Numbered from the stretch's first letter, positions 41,386 through 51,913 are shown. The stretch is 64,000 bases of DNA from CAWAHD01 sp963781785 (GCA_963781785.1 CAWAHD010000004.1:496001-560000); one strand, 5' to 3'. Notes: generated from the letters alone by a model not told the origin. Numbers and translations are program-made.

Positions 41386-44300
41386 TCAGGCGAGCCGCCG
41401 TGCCGGGACCGGCCGCGTCTCGCAAATAGCCGGCTGCGCGACGCCCTCGTCGCGCGAAAAGCTCAACAGCTTGCTGACCTCGACGTAGGCACCGGCACAC
41501 GTCGCGCCAATTCGATCGATCGATGATTCCCGGTCGATCAGCCAGCGAGCTTTATCAGCGGGGACTTGCGTCGCCCGCTGTTCGAGCCGCGCGAAGTCGT
41601 CGTCGCGATCATAGAAGACGCCTGCTGCAGTGCGAATGATCGCGGTGGCCTGCCGGCTCAATTCGGGCTCGTCGTCAGCCTGCCGTGACAGAGCGTCAAG
41701 CACGCTGCTGGAGTGAATCAGCCAGGGCACATCGAGGAGATCGATGATCGAGAGAATCAGCCGATCGGCCCGCGAGGAGAATGTGTGGATCACATCGATG
41801 CGATGAAACCGGATCAACTCTCTCAGGATCTCGGCGCGGCGGTTGGCCGGCCGGCTTGCCGTCCGGTCCCACTCCTGGCCAGAATCCGACCAAGGGGTCG
41901 GGCCCAACGCTCCTTCGAGGAAGATGATTCGCTCATCGAGCCGAGTGAGCAATTCGGCGTGGCCGTCGATCGGCCGGGTGCTCAAGATAAAGACGGTGTG
42001 TTCGCCGGCCAGCACGCCGGCCAGGCGGATGAATTCCGCGGATTTTCCGGCCGTGTCTGTCTCACTCACCGCGAGCAGAATTTTGAGCGCAGTTGGCGAA
42101 TGGAGCTGCCGGTCCAGGCTGGTTCGGATTCGGGAGAGAGGTCCGCTCAAGCTGGGATTTGCGATGAAGCCGGGCCTATTCAGTTTCATGACCTCGGTCA
42201 GCTCGACGTATTCGAAGACGCTTCTTGCCAGGCTGGCAGCGATCGCGCGGGCCGATACGGGGTAGCTTTCGAGCACCGATGCTTTCACAGACAGCGATTC
42301 ACTCGCCTGGGTATCCTCGCGAATGCAATTGTGCGAGACGGTGGCGTCGTGGCGGCGATAAAAATTGAGGATCTCGGGCAGAAAGCTGATCTTGCCGTCG
42401 CGGATGAGCCGGGCGTAAAAGAGCCAATCCCCGGCGAACCTCAGTTCTTCGAGCTCGGCCGCGAAATCGAGGTGTTCCGGCCGGCGGAAGAGGACGGCAC
42501 TCGCGTTGGGGATGGTGTTCTTCTGGCTCAAGGCTTGCTCGGCTTCAAGTGCTGCCTCGACGGAGTAGCGGGTGCGCCACCGAGTGAGGGATATATCATC
42601 GGTATGAGCGAGGAAGTCGTCGGCTAGAGGCTCACCGTCGGGCCCGATCAAAGCCGACTGGCAGTAGGCCAGGACGACCTCGGGGTCGAAAAACTCGGGC
42701 ACCAGCCGTTCCAGGAACAAGGGGTTGGCCGAGTCGTCCGATTCGGCGATCCAGACCAGGTCGCCGGTCGCCAGTGCGAGCCCTTTCATCCACTGGCGGA
42801 ACGTGCTGCCGCTGTTTTCTTCGTTGACGACGATCTGCATCGGTACCGGTGCGAACCGCGCCAGCCGGCGCACCACCTGGACGCTCGCGTCCGGCGAGGC
42901 GTCGTCCAGGAAGATGATCTCGTGCGGTTTGAGAGTTTGGCTGAAAACGCTCTGGAGCCGCTCCGGCAGAAACCGGGCGTGACGATAGTTGGGGACGATA
43001 ACCGACACCCGCAAGCTTCGGGCCGGCAGATGGTCAAAATCGGCACGAAGAATCTCGCCCAGATCGTCCATGAACCGCGACCAGGTGAAGCGCTGACGAA
43101 TCCTCGCCTGGCCGCGCCGGCCCAGCTCGGAGCGGGCCGCGGGATCGTTGAGCAGCTCGCAGACGGACAGGGCCATGGCGGCCAGGTCGATGTAGGGAAC
43201 GCAGACTCCCGCGTCGGCGAGCACTTCGGGTGCCCCGCCGGCGTCGAGGAACGTGACCACTGGGAGGCCGCTCTCCATGGCCTCCATGTTGACGAGCGGG
43301 CACGGATCCTCCCGCGAAGTCAAGGCGAGCACGTCGGCAGCCATGTAGTACGGGGCCATGCTGGACTTCGTGCCGATAAACCGGATCCGGTCGCTCATCT
43401 CGCCGACCGAGACGTCGTGGCGTAGCCAGCGCACCAGGCTCTCATCGCTGCCATGACCGGCCCACACAAACCAGGTCCTGCGGGCGAGACTCTTGTGGAG
43501 GGGGTCGGTCATGACCTTCCGTGCCAGGTTCACGAAGAGGTCGGCCCCTTTTCGCAGGTCGATTGTGCCGCAACCGAGCACGATGAGCGCATCACCGGGA
43601 ATCGCGAGCTCGTGCCGCACCCGGGCCCGCATCGTTTCCCGAACCATGCCAAGGGTCACGGGATCTTGGCCGTTATAAACCGTCCGGATGCGGCCAGCGT
43701 CGACATGAAAATGGGAAGAAAGAGCCGTAGAAACGGCGTCGGAAGGTACCATGATCGTGCGCGAGGCCGCCTTGATGGTCTCGATGGCATCTCGTCCGCC
43801 GAGCGTGTCGATGAAGGTCGGCAGCTCATGGATCCAGGAGAGAACCGGGACGTTTGACTCGGCGAATGCGTCGTGAAAATTGCTGACGGCGATGGTGTTG
43901 CAGATGGCGACGCCGCGGCTCGAGAATTCATGAAAGGAAGCCGCGATCACCCGAGGCGCATCGAGCGGGCTGATCCCTTGTGCGATCAAGTCGTCGACTT
44001 CCAGGACCGGAGCAATCGCGGAAAACGCTTCGAGGAGATCGCCTCCCTGCTTGAGGACGATCCAGCATTCGACATCGGGGCGAACAGCGAGCTCGCGAGC
44101 CACCCTCAACAGGCATAACGGAGCACCGGTTCGACAGGCCGAGTGCGACACGAGCAGGATCTTGAGATGCCCGCTTTTGCCGCCGGTCTCGCGCGGGGCC
44201 GCGCCAGGTATTTCCAGGGAAGCTCGCGAAATCGATCGTGCGGGACACCGCGCGACCTGCCCCGCGATCGCAAGCCGCCACCGCCGCCGCGACGGCCCGG

Positions 44301-45454
44301 CAGGCGGCGATCGATCGATTCAAGGACCTTTTTCCGCGTCTTCTTGAGGGCCGAGCGGATGCCCGATCTCCGGGCCGTCTTGATGAACCGAGATGCCAAC
44401 GACCACCAGCGTCCGGCCAGTGTGCCGTCACGGAGAACGCTCTTTCGCAGCTTCCGCACCTGCTGAAGGGCGAGCCACCCCAGGCTGCGCTCGATTTCGC
44501 TCCAGTGCGTCTCGAGCTCGGTTGATCGCTCTTTGAGCGCAGGCCCTTTCGCTTTCCAGAGCACGGTTTTGCTGGACCAGGATCAAGAGCTCGTTCCTGG
44601 TGGTCTCGAGTTCTTTCTCGAGCCCGGAGCTGGACGCGTTCAGCCTGCACCGCCGCCGCCAGCGTCGCCCCGGCAAGGTCCAGCCGGGCCTGGGACTGTT
44701 CCTCGCCAGGATCGCAGGCGCGGCGGATCTGATCGAGCTCGTCGCGAAGCTGGCTGCTGAGAAGTCCCTCGCCGAGTCTCGCGTAGACCGCTCGCACCTG
44801 GTCGCGGATCGGATCGTCTGGAGCCGAGGTCAATAGTGCCCGGACCTTGGCGTCGACGGAGGCGCCCACCGCGATCAATCCCAGGCCTTCTCCGTGCGGA
44901 AACGCGAACGACGGGTACCGCGATCCCAGGTCGCAAAAGACTCCTTCCATCCCGGACTCACCGTCGCCGAGTGCGACGCGGTCGACCAGGACCAGGCCCT
45001 GATCCGACATTTTGGGCAGCCATTGATCAAATCGGAGCAACAACTCGTGTGGCTCGTTCGGGCCGTGAAAGTGGAGAAGGTCGATGGTGCCGTCGGTGAA
45101 GGCGTGGTGACTTTCGCCGGACGTCGCCGTCAGGAGCTGCGAAAATCCCTGATATTCCGCGTTGAGGTTCTCAAACATGCACCGATCGACCTGCTCGCTG
45201 ACTGCCATGAATGAGGGGTTGTCTGCCCGCGTGTCGACGGCGACGCAGCGGGTCGCGAGCTTGAGCTCGCTGACGGCCTGGCAGAAAGCGAAGAACGCGT
45301 GGCCGGGCTGCGCTCCCAGTTGGACGATGACCCCGGGGAGGGCGGTCTCGACCAGCCAGAAGGCGAAGGGCATGTGCTCGGCCCAGGGAGAACTGTGCTT
45401 CAGGTAGCGAGGAGCCCAGAATGAAGATCGCGAGACCAGCTCATTCACATCCAT
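41386..45454 (-). CDS. Giant multi-enzyme protein: methyltransferase - coiled coil - GT4 - GT2 - GT4-like (three frameshifts)
   Basis: About 1,355 residues from ATG 45454. Domains in order: a Methyltransf_24-type SAM enzyme (FAFWLVETALPGVIVQLGAQ, CVAVDTRADNPSFMAVSEQV, IDLLHFHGPNEPHELLLRF); a coiled coil and basic region (KELETTRNELLILVQQNRAL, VRKLRKSVLRDGTLAGRWW); a GT4 domain (KILLVSHSACRTGAPLCLLR, VLGCGTIDLRKGADLFVNLA, CPLVNMEAMESGLPVVTF); a GT2 domain (VSVIVPNYRHARFLPERLQ, FLDDASPDAS, IAESDDSANPLF); and a GT4 N-terminal-like half (ILLAVSETDTAGKSAEFIRL, HRIDVIHTFSSRADRLILSI). Frames shift near 44620, 44550 and 44190-44240. Such fusions occur in O-antigen loci. The whole would extend and methylate a chain in one polypeptide. 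The final GT4-like part lacks an evident donor-binding half. Confidence 0.78.
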
Positions 45455-45586
45455 GATTCCCGGCCCGGGACGAGCAGGCTTGCGCGCTATTTGGTTCCAC
45501 CAAATGCAAGACCAGGATTTATAGCGAGCCGGACCGAAGTTGGCAATCCAACGTTGAGATCCCGGTTGTGGGTCTGGCCGATCCTT

Positions 45587-47722
45587 TCAAGCCGTTCTGC
45601 GTGCCGTGATCCGCCGGAATCGGCGGATCTCGCGCGTGAACCGTGTGCGCACCGCGGCCTCGAGCGCACGATATGCTTGTCGAACGCCGATCGGCGCGGG
45701 CAACCCGGCTGCGCTGTTGCCCGAATTCGATGCGCTCGATCGCAGCGAGCGATTACCCGACCAATGCACGATTGCATCCCGCAACAGCCTGCGCATGCGG
45801 AGCGATCGCTCCGACGGCTGGAGAATGGTGGAACGATAGACTTCGAGGGTATTCCGCGCGGTTTTTTCCCACGTGAGCTCATCGACCCGGATGCGTCCCT
45901 TCTCGCTCAGTTCGGCCCGCAGCTCCTTGTCTTTTGCGATGAGCTCCATGGCTCGTGTCAGGGCTGTCGACGACAATCCGTCAGGATAGAGAACACACCC
46001 GCCCCCGACTTCAGGGACCGCCGAGATTGGCATGGCGATGACCGGGGTTCCGGCCGCCATGGCTTCCAGTGGAGGCAGCCCGAACCCCTCGTAAAGCGAG
46101 GAAAAGACGAGTGCCAGAGCGTTCTGGTACAGGACCTTGAGGCCTTGCTGGGACACTGGCCCCAGGAAGACGAGCCCCCGGGCGAGCGCCTCCGATTCGA
46201 GTCGGGGATAGAGCCCTGATCGCGCGCCGGAGGAGTACCCGGCGAGCACCAAGGACGGTGGCTCGCCGCCTTCCCAGCGGCTCCTGAACAGGGCATAGGC
46301 CTCCAGCAGGCTTGGCAGGTTCTTGTGGGGATAATCGCTGGCCACACTGAAAAAGTATTGTTTCGGCAGCCGCAGGGCCCTGCGGATCACCGGATCGAGC
46401 GGCAGCCGCTCGCGGAACAACTCGGGCTCGACCCCCAGCGGCACCACCGGAATCTCCGCCACGTCGATGCCGAACTCCGCCGCGATTTCGGCTTGAGAAC
46501 TTCGGGAATAGGCGATGATCCGCTGCACGGCCAGGAGTGACAGTCTGCTCGTCGCGCAGTACGCCGCATGCCGGCCTGCGCTGGGAAAACACGTGGGAAT
46601 CCGGTAGGCGATCAGGTCTTGATAGGTGATCACGACATGGGCCGATGATTCGAACAGCAGCTCGAGCTCGGAAGGATCGATGACCTGCGCCGGCTTGTGG
46701 ATCAATGCCACGTCATCGCCAAAGCGCTCGGGCGTGACCACGCGTCCTTCGATTCCGCGTGCCTGGGCCGGATCGCGCACCAGCAGTGTCAGGTCGATTT
46801 CCGGCAGCGCTTTGAGGGCCTGAGCCAGGTTCACGGCATAGGTTCGGGTGCCGACCTGTTCGGGGGGAATGTGGCGGATGTCGAGTGCGACGGAAACCCT
46901 GCCGGCAGATGTAATCCGTACCGCGTGACCGGTAAGCTGAGCGTCCAGAGTATGCTCACAGTCGCGGAGCCGCCGCTCGGAATGCCATTCCCGCTCCTGG
47001 ACGGAATCCAGTTCGCGGCGCTCCAACGGCCGGAGCGCGTCGTCCCGCGACAGGCCGCCCGCGCATGGCACGTAGACGTGATTGGCCGTTTTGGCGACGA
47101 AACCGAGGCTCCGGGCTCTCTTCACCCAGTCGTCGAGGGCGGCGTCTGTGCCCGGAAAAGCCGGATCGAGCAGGCCGACGGCCTCGATCGCCTCGCGCCG
47201 CAGATACACGCAGCTCGGGGAAACGACGCTCGTAGCGGTCGACCGAGGAAGTCGGGCGCAGGCAAAACGGACGATCGACTCGAGAGATTCCGCGCGCCTC
47301 CCTCGACTGGTGGTCAGCGTGAGAAGCCACGCCCTCGAATCATCGATCAGAGGAGAGACGCACGCGGTCCGCTCCTCGGCGTGGGCCACGGCGGCGAGCT
47401 CTTCGAGCCAACCGCTCCTCGGCCGGCAGCGACTATTCAAAAGTACCAGGTCACCACAGCAAGCCGTGAGCGCCTCACGGCACGCCTCGACGCGGCTCCG
47501 ATCAGGGTCGATCTCGACCCAAATGATGCGCTCATCCCGGTGGGGGTGGCCTTGCAGGCTTTCCAGCAGGCTCGACGCTCGACGGGACGCGTCGTAGACG
47601 ACCAGCCGGCCCAAGACGGGAGTGGCGTGATCCAGCACGCACAGCGCACAGCGCAGCATCCGTGCCGGGTCGGCGTCCGGCGGAATCACGACGTCGGGTC
47701 GATATGCCGGGAGCAACTCCAC
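45587..47722 (-). CDS. GT2-GT4 fusion glycosyltransferase, paralog 4, with degenerate GT2 motif
   Basis: 711 residues, intact frame, ATG 47722 preceded by AAGGAGG. The GT4 half is complete: VALDIRHIPPEQVG, VVPLGVEPELFRERL, DYPHKNLPSLLEAYALFRSR, EGFGLPPLEAMAAGTPVIAM. In the GT2 half the position of the metal-binding motif of paralog 1 (LLNNDTIVTPGWL) reads LLNSRCRPRSGWL, so the key aspartate is gone; the nucleotide loop is VVYDASRRAS and the acceptor motif ALDDWVKRARSLGF. The GT2 half is therefore probably non-catalytic. The shared tail (LQPSERSLRMRRLLRDAIVH, then YRALEAAVRTRFTREIRRFR) is present. It lies about 130 bases upstream of the giant gene on the same strand. Confidence 0.85.
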   Translation of the reverse strand: MELLPAYRPDVVIPPDADPARMLRCALCVLDHATPVLGRLVVYDASRRASSLLESLQGHPHRDERIIWVEIDPDRSRVEACREALTACCGDLVLLNSRCRPRSGWLEELAAVAHAEERTACVSPLIDDSRAWLLTLTTSRGRRAESLESIVRFACARLPRSTATSVVSPSCVYLRREAIEAVGLLDPAFPGTDAALDDWVKRARSLGFVAKTANHVYVPCAGGLSRDDALRPLERRELDSVQEREWHSERRLRDCEHTLDAQLTGHAVRITSAGRVSVALDIRHIPPEQVGTRTYAVNLAQALKALPEIDLTLLVRDPAQARGIEGRVVTPERFGDDVALIHKPAQVIDPSELELLFESSAHVVITYQDLIAYRIPTCFPSAGRHAAYCATSRLSLLAVQRIIAYSRSSQAEIAAEFGIDVAEIPVVPLGVEPELFRERLPLDPVIRRALRLPKQYFFSVASDYPHKNLPSLLEAYALFRSRWEGGEPPSLVLAGYSSGARSGLYPRLESEALARGLVFLGPVSQQGLKVLYQNALALVFSSLYEGFGLPPLEAMAAGTPVIAMPISAVPEVGGGCVLYPDGLSSTALTRAMELIAKDKELRAELSEKGRIRVDELTWEKTARNTLEVYRSTILQPSERSLRMRRLLRDAIVHWSGNRSLRSSASNSGNSAAGLPAPIGVRQAYRALEAAVRTRFTREIRRFRRITARRTA

Positions 47723-48208
47723 CTCCTTGTCGAGCCTCGCGGATCAGCCTTCCGGGGAAATGCGGCTCGGATCCCAAATCTGAGCTGCCAGGCAAGATGC
47801 GCCGGGGACTATAACGCTTCGGCCCGCGGATGATCAAGGCGAGGTGGCCGGGTTTCTCGGTGGGAACCCAGAATTGCTGGGGTCGACGGTTGAGGTTTCT
47901 CGCCTCAAGGACCACGCCCGCCGCCGCAATCGAGATCGGACAGATCGGACGGATCGGACAGATCGGACGCGGCGGCCGGCCCGTCCCGAGCCCCATCGAG
48001 GAGGCCGCAGACCTTCTTCGGCGGATGCACTCGGGCCGGCTTCAATTGACATCCCTGTCGAACCCGGTTAAAACCCCCTTCTTCTTAATAAAAGGCGCGG
48101 CGCGCCGGCGGGCGATGTTCGCGCCAGGAGGTCCCGGGCCACGGATGGTTGGGCGAGATGACACCGAGCCGAACGAACCCGGTCAAGCCTGTGTTCGCCG
48201 ATGGCGCG
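47723..48208. other. Divergent region between paralog 4 and the plus-strand GT4 gene
   Basis: About 490 bases with a 9-base tandem repeat (47934-47969) and a short AT-rich patch (48068-48090, CCCCCTTCTTCTTAATAAAA). A plus-strand frame is open across it from 47830 but its sequence is dominated by the repeat and low-complexity residues, so I do not count it as coding. Promoters for both genes probably lie here. Confidence 0.45.
47934..47969. repeat. 9-bp direct repeat GATCGGAC(A/G), four units
   Basis: Four consecutive copies of GATCGGACA/G lie in the divergent region, about 210-275 bases from each flanking gene. The regular spacing could bind a protein or be simple slippage; nothing further supports a regulatory role. 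Confidence 0.7.
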
Positions 48209-49593
48209 ATGTCCCGGCTGATTGCGGTTCTCTCACGCGAGGGCATCCTGCGCCCGCTCGGCGGAAAGCCTCGCGGGCGGCGGCTCGGATCGTCGAACGC
48301 CTGCGGATCTGGCGCCTGGCACAAAGACCCTGGACTGCTGACGGCCGCCCGGTGTTCCTGCTGATCAGCCATCGCTCGGGTGGCGGCACCGAGCGGCACG
48401 TACGAGATCTCACCGCCGCACTTCGGGACGAGGGCGTTCGGCCGGTGCTCGTTCGCCCGAGCTCCCCGGGCCGCATGCTCTGGGAAGAAAGCGACCGCGG
48501 CGGACGGATCATCTGGTGCCGGCAATCAGGCGCTGAGCTTGCCTCGATGGAAGCGATGCTCCACCTCGTGCACCCGGCGCATGCTCACGTCCACCACATG
48601 ATGGGCATCCCGGAGGCCCTGCTGAGCCTCCTGGTGAAGCGTGGCGTGCCTTATGACTTGACGATCCACGATTACTACACCATCTGTCCTCGCGTCAATC
48701 TGATCGGCGAGCGGGGAGCGTACTGTGGCGAGCCTGATCCGGCGGGCTGCAACCGCTGCCTGGCCCGGCTTGGCGACGACCAGGGCCGGCCGGTGACGCA
48801 CTCGATCTCGGGCTGGCGCGACCGGTCGGACCGCTGGCTGCGCGGGGCACGGCGCGTCTTTGCACCGTCCCAGGATGTGTTCCAGCGGATCAAGCGCTAT
48901 TTCCCCGACTTGAGCATTCACGTGCGGCCTCATCCCGAGCCGGTGCGAGAGCACGTGAGCCAGGCGGTCTCGCTGGTCGAAGGTGAGACCGCGCGCGTTG
49001 CGGTGATCGGCACGATCGTGGCGGTGAAGGGGTCAGACCGGCTTCTTGCCTGTGCATGGGATGCGCGGCGCCGACGGCTGCCGCTGGAGTTCCACGTGAT
49101 TGGCGCGACCGACTCGAGCGCGGCACTCGCCCGGGCGGGCAACGTCCACGTGACGGGCCGCTACCGGGAAGAGGATGTTTACGAACACCTGGGTAGAGCG
49201 CGCCCCCACCTGGCCTTCCTGCCGTCGGTCTGCCCCGAATCCTACATGTACACCCTGTCGACCGCGATGGCGGCCCGGCTTTTTGTTGTTTGCTTTGACA
49301 TCGGGGCCCAGGCCGAGCGTGTGCGTGCCTGGGGCTGGGGAGACGTGCTGGCCTACGACCTCGAGCCGGGTGAGGTCAACGATGCCTTGCTGCGAGCCGC
49401 GCGGCGGGCCGCGACCGCGGCGGCTCCTCCACCGGCCCCTCGTAGGGCGGCTTATCCCGGGCTCCTCAAATCCTATTACGGATTCACCCCACAGGAGCTC
49501 GACCGTTTCGGTAAAGCCGTCACCTGGCACGTCGAGCATGCGGTACACCACCTTCACGGCGTGCGGAGAAAAGATGATGCACATATTCACTAG
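48209..49593 (+). CDS. GT4-family glycosyltransferase
   Basis: About 460 residues. The GT-B start is PVFLLISHRSGGGTERHVRD with the donor-side features FVAPSQDVFQ-like RRVFAPSQDVFQRIKRYF, RVAVIGTIVAVKGSDRLLA and FLPSVCPESYMYTLSTAMAA. A central Cys-rich segment (YTICPRVNLIGERGAYCGEP then AGCNRC) occurs in GT4 members of polysaccharide loci. The N-terminus is uncertain. The frame from ATG 48209 (SRLIAVLSREGILRPLGGKP) joined by one shift near 48270 to AAARIVERLRIWRLAQRPW is the more protein-like; an in-frame start at 48145 is the alternative. The stop at 49591-49593 overlaps the next gene by 20 bases, so translation is probably coupled. Confidence 0.78.
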
Positions 49594-50713
49594 CATAACG
49601 GCCAATTACTTGCCCAAGGCGGCGGCCCTCGCCCACTCGGTCAAGCGGGCTCACCCCGAAGCCATCTTTCACCTGGTGCTGTCTGACAGGATGCCGGCAT
49701 GTTCGCCCGCGATCACCGCGGCGTTCGACACGATCATCCCGATCGAAGACCTGCCGATCGAAGGCCTTCCTTCCTGGATCTTCAAGCACCGGGTGGTCGA
49801 GCTGTGCACGGCGGTCAAGGGAATGGCGTTTCAGTATATCGCTGCTCGATTTGGAGCCGAGCGGATCTACTATTTCGACCCCGACATCGTGGTCTTCGGG
49901 CGGCTCGACCGCCTCGAGGAAATGCTCACCCGGCACAGCGTGCTCTTGACTCCCCACATGTTCGTCCCCGAGACCTTGCATCAAGCGATCCTCGATAACG
50001 AGCTCTGCTGCTTGAGACACGGGGTCTACAACCTGGGGTTCCTGGCCGTGCGCATGGCCGGGCAAGGCCGGCAATTCATCGATTGGTGGGCCGACCGGCT
50101 CAAGGGCTTCTGCTACGACGAGGTCGCGATGGGTCTGTTCACCGATCAGCGCTGGGTCGACCTGGCCGTTGCGTTCTTCGACGACATCGCCATCGTGCGC
50201 GAGCCCGAGTACAACGTCGCGACCTGGAATCTGACTCACCGCCGGGCCACCGGGCAGGCGCCATATTCGATCCAGATCAATGGCCGGCCGCTGGTTTTCT
50301 ATCATTTCTCGGGCTTTGACAGCGGCGCCCAGATGCGCATGCTCGAGCGGTACGGCGCCCTGAGCCCGGTGCTCTACGACCTGCGCGATTGGTACATCGC
50401 CCGTTGCGCAGAGCTGGGCCAATCGACCCTGGGCAAGGTCGACTGCGTGCACAATTCCTATAGCGACGGCCAGAAGATCCTCGATGAGCACCGCCTGGTG
50501 TACCGGCGGCGGGAGGATATGAGCCGTGCCTATCCTGATCCATTCGACACCAGTGATCCGGCGCGATCCTTTCTCCGCTGGTATCACAGGCACGGAACGA
50601 AACCGGAGGTCAGTCCGCTCTACACGCTGATCAAGGACAGGGCGCCGAAGCCGGCGATCCGGCTGGCGCGGACAGCGCGTTCTGCCTGGCGGCGGTGGTC
50701 GAGGACCGGCTGA
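49574..50713 (+). CDS. GT-A-type glycosyltransferase, GT8-like
   Basis: 379 residues from ATG 49574 with GCGGAGAA upstream; the start lies inside the end of the preceding GT4 gene. The first strand is MHIFTSITANYLPKAAALAH. The metal motif is DPDIVVF (ERIYYFDPDIVVFGRLDRL), and NLGFLAVRMAGQGRQFIDWW followed by FTDQRWVDLAVAFF gives the acceptor region; all match the nucleotide-diphospho-sugar transferase fold of GT8-like enzymes in surface-glycan loci. The C-terminal 100 residues are variable and basic. It is followed by wecB on the same strand, so the three genes form a likely operon. Confidence 0.78.
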   Translation: MMHIFTSITANYLPKAAALAHSVKRAHPEAIFHLVLSDRMPACSPAITAAFDTIIPIEDLPIEGLPSWIFKHRVVELCTAVKGMAFQYIAARFGAERIYYFDPDIVVFGRLDRLEEMLTRHSVLLTPHMFVPETLHQAILDNELCCLRHGVYNLGFLAVRMAGQGRQFIDWWADRLKGFCYDEVAMGLFTDQRWVDLAVAFFDDIAIVREPEYNVATWNLTHRRATGQAPYSIQINGRPLVFYHFSGFDSGAQMRMLERYGALSPVLYDLRDWYIARCAELGQSTLGKVDCVHNSYSDGQKILDEHRLVYRRREDMSRAYPDPFDTSDPARSFLRWYHRHGTKPEVSPLYTLIKDRAPKPAIRLARTARSAWRRWSRTG

Positions 50714-50760
50714 TCGGCCTGACGACTCTGAGCCCGGCTTTCCCGAGGATCGGTCGCCCG

Positions 50761-51900
50761 ATGGATCTGGGCATGAAAGCGACAGTCGTCTGCACGATTG
50801 GCACTCGGCCCGAGGCGATCAAGATGTCGCCTTTGATCAAGGCGTTTCGGGCGACGTCCTGGGCGCGGTGCCGGGTCTTGCTCACCGGCCAGCACCGCGA
50901 GCTCGTGACCGAGGTGCTGGATGCCGCGGGGATCAAGCCGGATATCGACCTCGAAACGATGCGGCTGAGTTTGCCGTTTGATCGGCTCGCCGCCCACATG
51001 GTGCGGGCGATTGCCAGAGTCCTGGCCGGCGAGCGTCCCAGCTTCGTGATGGCGCAGGGCGACACCTCGAGCGTCGTGGCCGCGGCGATCGCCAGCTTTC
51101 GCCGTCGCATCCCGTTTGGCCACGTGGAAGCCGGTTTGCGCACGCATCGGCTGTTTGCTCCGTTTCCCGAGGAAGCCAATCGCGTCGTGGCTTCTCATCT
51201 CGCTACCATTCACTTCGCGCCGACCTGGACGGCGCGCGAGAACCTGGAGCGAGAAGGAATCAACCCGGCTGCCATCCACGTCACGGGCAACACAGTCATC
51301 GACGCCTTGCTGGCGACGGCTCGAAGGAACGATCCGATCGGGGTTGAGCTCGATGCGACGCGGCGTCTGATCCTGGTGACGGCGCACCGCCGCGATTGTT
51401 TCGGTGCACCTCTCAAGCAGATATGTGCTGCGATCCGGCAGCTCGTCGACGAGCGAGCCGACGTGGAGTGCCTGTGGCCGGTGCATCCCAACCCGGCGGT
51501 GAGGCCGGTGGTGGAGGAGATTCTGAAAGATCACCCGCGGGTGCGGCTCTGCGAGCCGCTCTCGTATGGATCATTTGTGTCGGCAATGAACCGGGCCGCG
51601 CTCATCCTGACCGATTCGGGCGGCGTTCAGGAGGAAGCACCGGCATTGGGAACGCCCGTCTTGGTGCTGCGCAATGAGAGTGAGCGTCCGGAAGCGATCG
51701 AGGCGGGCGTGGCCAGGCTGGTGGGCCACGACCCGCGGACGATTGTTGAAGAAGCGACGCGGCTCCTGGACGACCCCGCGGCACATCGATCGATGGCTCG
51801 AGGCATGAGTCCCTACGGAGATGGCCACGCGTCGCGGCGAATCGTATCGATCGTGCGACGATTCTTGGGGGCGGGAGGGCGGTCGCGAGTTGCAGTATGA
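50761..51900 (+). CDS. wecB: UDP-N-acetylglucosamine 2-epimerase, non-hydrolysing
   Basis: WecB-type enzymes interconvert UDP-GlcNAc and UDP-ManNAc, a precursor for surface polysaccharides. 379 residues from ATG 50761, normal for the family (ATG 50773 is an alternative). Family motifs: CTIGTRPEAIKMSPLI, VLLTGQHRELV, MAQGDTSSVVAA, FGHVEAGLRTH, PFPEEANRVV, TAHRRDCFG, and LTDSGGVQEEAPALGTPVLV. The expected acidic residues and the histidine of TAHRR are present. The usual RREN is RRDC here, a mild variation. It is the last gene of the plus-strand block and the only sugar-nucleotide enzyme in the island, so other precursors must come from elsewhere in the genome. Confidence 0.92.
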   Translation: MDLGMKATVVCTIGTRPEAIKMSPLIKAFRATSWARCRVLLTGQHRELVTEVLDAAGIKPDIDLETMRLSLPFDRLAAHMVRAIARVLAGERPSFVMAQGDTSSVVAAAIASFRRRIPFGHVEAGLRTHRLFAPFPEEANRVVASHLATIHFAPTWTARENLEREGINPAAIHVTGNTVIDALLATARRNDPIGVELDATRRLILVTAHRRDCFGAPLKQICAAIRQLVDERADVECLWPVHPNPAVRPVVEEILKDHPRVRLCEPLSYGSFVSAMNRAALILTDSGGVQEEAPALGTPVLVLRNESERPEAIEAGVARLVGHDPRTIVEEATRLLDDPAAHRSMARGMSPYGDGHASRRIVSIVRRFLGAGGRSRVAV

Positions 51901-51913
51901 AGCGCCAGCACTC

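Noticed and set aside
47934..47969. Operator array for the divergent glycosyltransferase genes
   Set aside because: Four 9-base direct repeats alone are not enough; simple slippage explains them and no regulator gene is adjacent.
49520..50593. 357-residue minus-strand open frame
   Set aside because: Antisense of the GT8-like gene, whose strand has the clear DXD motif.
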